Shown here: piece by piece, positions 62,068 to 64,000 of the stretch
How positions within the stretch are numbered: position 1 is the first letter of the stretch
Layout: every line of letters starts with the position of its first letter
Assembly (NCBI GenBank): GCA_034766995.1
Contig: CM068323.1
Span: 26,214,714-26,278,713 of the forward strand
DNA: 64,000 nt
From: Acanthacorydalis orientalis
Lineage: Eukaryota > Arthropoda > Insecta > Megaloptera > Corydalidae
Reading direction: 5' to 3'
The notes under the pieces: generated by a model
Database searches by the model: none
The model's input: only the letters and a program-made list of their open reading frames with translations
Told to the model about the DNA's origin: nothing
Position numbers and translations under genes: made by a program

Positions 62068-62519
62068 TAAATGAGAAAAGAAATTTGCGAGCGGGTAGGA
62101 AAAATTTGCACGGTAATTGACGCGGATCTGTGTCGAACACGGCCGTCACTAGATTATATTAATCGGTCGGTTATATTTCATGTCGTTACGTACGGAGACA
62201 CACGGTGGTATCGGACGATGTTATACAAATTTCTATTCTATTAGAGACAAAAAAAAAACATACAACATATGCTTTGGAGCGGGTCCAATATTTACAGAGA
62301 TCCGCGACCGCGCTATCAATTCTTGTAATAGTTTTATGAAGAGTTTGCGACGCGTCCGATGAAAAATAATAAGCTCATCTTTTCTAATTTATTAACTTGG
62401 CGTTTAACGAAACAAGAATGATTGCTGAATATGCGGTTTGTTTGCTGAAATCTACAGATATTTACATCGACCTCAACTTGTTCAACATTTTTTAACACAG
62501 ATCCGATTTATTCTTGTAC

Positions 62520-62521
<2 letters not shown>

Positions 62522-62575
<54 letters not shown>
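62522..62575. repeat. (TA)n microsatellite
   Basis: TA run of about 54 bp. Confidence 0.95.
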
Positions 62576-62579
<4 letters not shown>

Positions 62580-63231
62580 GGAAGGTTTCACCCCCTTGCT
62601 TACAGGTATTATTAATCGGTATCTATCCAATGGCAACATTTTCATTAGTGATAGTTACTACATGATTTTACCACTGATAGAAGGACCGGAAGTTAGTATT
62701 TTTTCGACAACCTAGGAATAACATCTCTTCCACCTGCCCGATTTTGTACAAATCTATAACCAAGCTCTCATGTTATATGCGTATCATTAGAAATTTCGAT
62801 ACATGCATCGATTTCAGTGCCAACGCTTCGACTATTATAAACAACAACTTCATGCATGAAACGATTAACGAGAGTTCTAATATAACAGACGCCATTTAAA
62901 TGATTTCGTTGATGTTTTCGTACCTGTAAATATATCAGAATTAACAACACATTGACTGGTTCTGTCTCGCCGGAATGATCGTGCGATAGAGAAACGACGA
63001 CGACGACCGAATAGCTGTTCTACTTCATCTCGGGAATAATTGTTATCTGAATCGACGTGGCGCCCAGTGAGTGACCCACTTGGTGACCCCGTACATTCAG
63101 TTCACTACTAGTGCCACCGCCTGTCCTGCCGTGCCGCAACATCCACTCCGACACCAATTCTCAACGCTACACAAACATGTGTACGTACTTGCAACACATG
63201 CACGAGTTCATATCAGTCATTCTCTCTCTCG

Positions 63232-63252
63232 CGCACACACACACACACACAC
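63232..63252. repeat. (CA)n microsatellite
   Basis: CA run of about 20 bp following a short TC run. Confidence 0.9.
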
Positions 63253-63946
63253 GGCCGTTTCAAATTTATTTATTCTTCCATGTATGTTCGTTCGTTTATG
63301 CGTACCACTGCGCATCCGTACATCATTACAAAATATATACATTTGTGTTTGTGTGTATTGTTGAACGATGATCCGATACACGTACCGCGTGCATTTTTCT
63401 TCCGATCTCCTCCACTTCTTCCGTTGTTCGTCGCGGAACGTTCTTTCAAAACCGTCGCAGACTGCGACTGGAGCCAGCGCTGTTTTCTCACGAAGGAAAT
63501 CGTCGAGATTGCGTCTGAGAAATGTGTGCGGAACGAAATCACGTGGCACGAATTTTCGTATTTATTTATGTATTTGTTTATTTGTCCGATGTGAGACCTG
63601 CGTTCGACTGCATTTCATGTACGTGTGCGTGCATGCACGTGCATAAATGATGGGAAGGGAATGTCAGATAAATGTATTTGAAAAATTATCAGTCGAATAA
63701 ACCAGAAATAGAAATACGAAGTGTTCAGAATGTACATTGGTTTGACATGATTCTACTTGCAAATATATAAATAATCCTAATTTATACCGCAGAATCTATT
63801 TTTTTTTTAAAAAAAAACACACACATACACAGTTCTTATTCAGCAATAAAATCAGAGAATTGATCGGTTCAGACATATTCTTCTTGTACGAATATGTTTA
63901 TATCAAAAACAAATCTGTACACACACTGTGTTGATTCGTGTATGTA

Positions 63947-64000
63947 GATCGTCGTCCAGTCGTCGTTTTTGACTTTCACCGAGATTCGCGATGGAGACAA
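63947..64000 (+). CDS. Possible exon start at the right edge
   Basis: After GTGTATGTAG (or a few bases on, after GTCCAG), one + frame reads IVVQSSFLTFTEIRDGD to the end of the window, which looks protein-like and is richer in GC than the sequence before it. A second frame is also open. The acceptor is weak in pyrimidines and the donor lies outside the window. Its possible phase 0 does not follow directly from the phase 2 donor at 41499, so another exon would have to lie between. Confidence 0.25.

Larger units (their letters stand above)
53655..63946. other. Intron-like or intergenic DNA, no gene supported
   Basis: AT-rich DNA with long TA tracts. CpG-rich patches lie at 54740-54800, 56350-56870, 59510-59880, 60640-61220, 61770-62350 and 62950-63620. 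The long ORFs at 60635-60910 (+) and 60663-61160 (-) overlap each other in one such patch and show no domain. A minus-strand ORF at 62768-62950 follows an acceptor-like TTTACAG but is otherwise unrecognised. Confidence 0.35.

Noticed and set aside
1..64000. CRISPR array, bacterial operon, integron or prophage structures
   Set aside because: There are no regularly spaced direct repeats with unique spacers, no ribosome binding sites and no long ORFs; all evidence points to a eukaryotic nuclear genome.

Overview
This is an AT-rich, intron-like stretch of an animal genome, most likely an arthropod and probably an insect; the order cannot be fixed from sequence alone. No bacterial-style operons or long continuous genes are present. 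Supporting signs are spliced-exon candidates, one nuclear tRNA gene with a Pol III terminator, CpG that is not depleted, very many (TA)n microsatellites, and decayed relics of typical animal transposons (Penelope-like, piggyBac-like and Tc1/mariner-like). Almost every ORF of 60 to 165 codons is either a read-through of a (TA)n, (CA)n or trinucleotide repeat or a chance ORF in a CpG-rich patch, so most have been left out.

Coding content is small. A strong 3' splice site at the left edge opens a short exon (36 onward). An exon candidate at 1010-1163 encodes about 50 residues between a good acceptor and a GTAAAT donor. About 40 kb downstream a second one (41404-41499, 96 nt, 31 full codons) lies between a pyrimidine-rich acceptor and a CAG|GTATGG donor. 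Both are on the + strand and their intron phases agree (phase 2 out, phase 2 in), so the simplest reading is one + strand gene with very long introns. The protein family is not recognised. Weaker exon candidates are at 5964-6083 and at the right edge (63947-64000).

RNA and mobile content: tRNA-Ala(CGC) at 35682-35753 (+). A Penelope-like GIY-YIG relic lies at 8190-8430 (-). Two internally deleted copies of one piggyBac-like family, both flanked by TTAA, lie in opposite orientation at 15700-16345 (+) and 40473-41302 (-). A Tc1/mariner-like transposase N-terminus is at 21663-21997 (-), and a lone Tc1-like inverted/direct-repeat end is at 50003-50203. Several foldback (long inverted repeat) elements share arm sequence, and a dispersed short repeat has a hammerhead-like CTGANGA...GAAA core.

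The rest is intronic or intergenic DNA in which AT-rich tracts, (TA)n runs of 35 to 75 bp about every 1.4 kb, and CpG-rich non-coding patches of 200 to 800 bp alternate. The CpG-rich patches (for example 12980-13210, 24950-25270, 36840-37740, 50630-51400) have no convincing reading frame and are candidates for regulatory DNA. Assignments of regulatory function are inference only.
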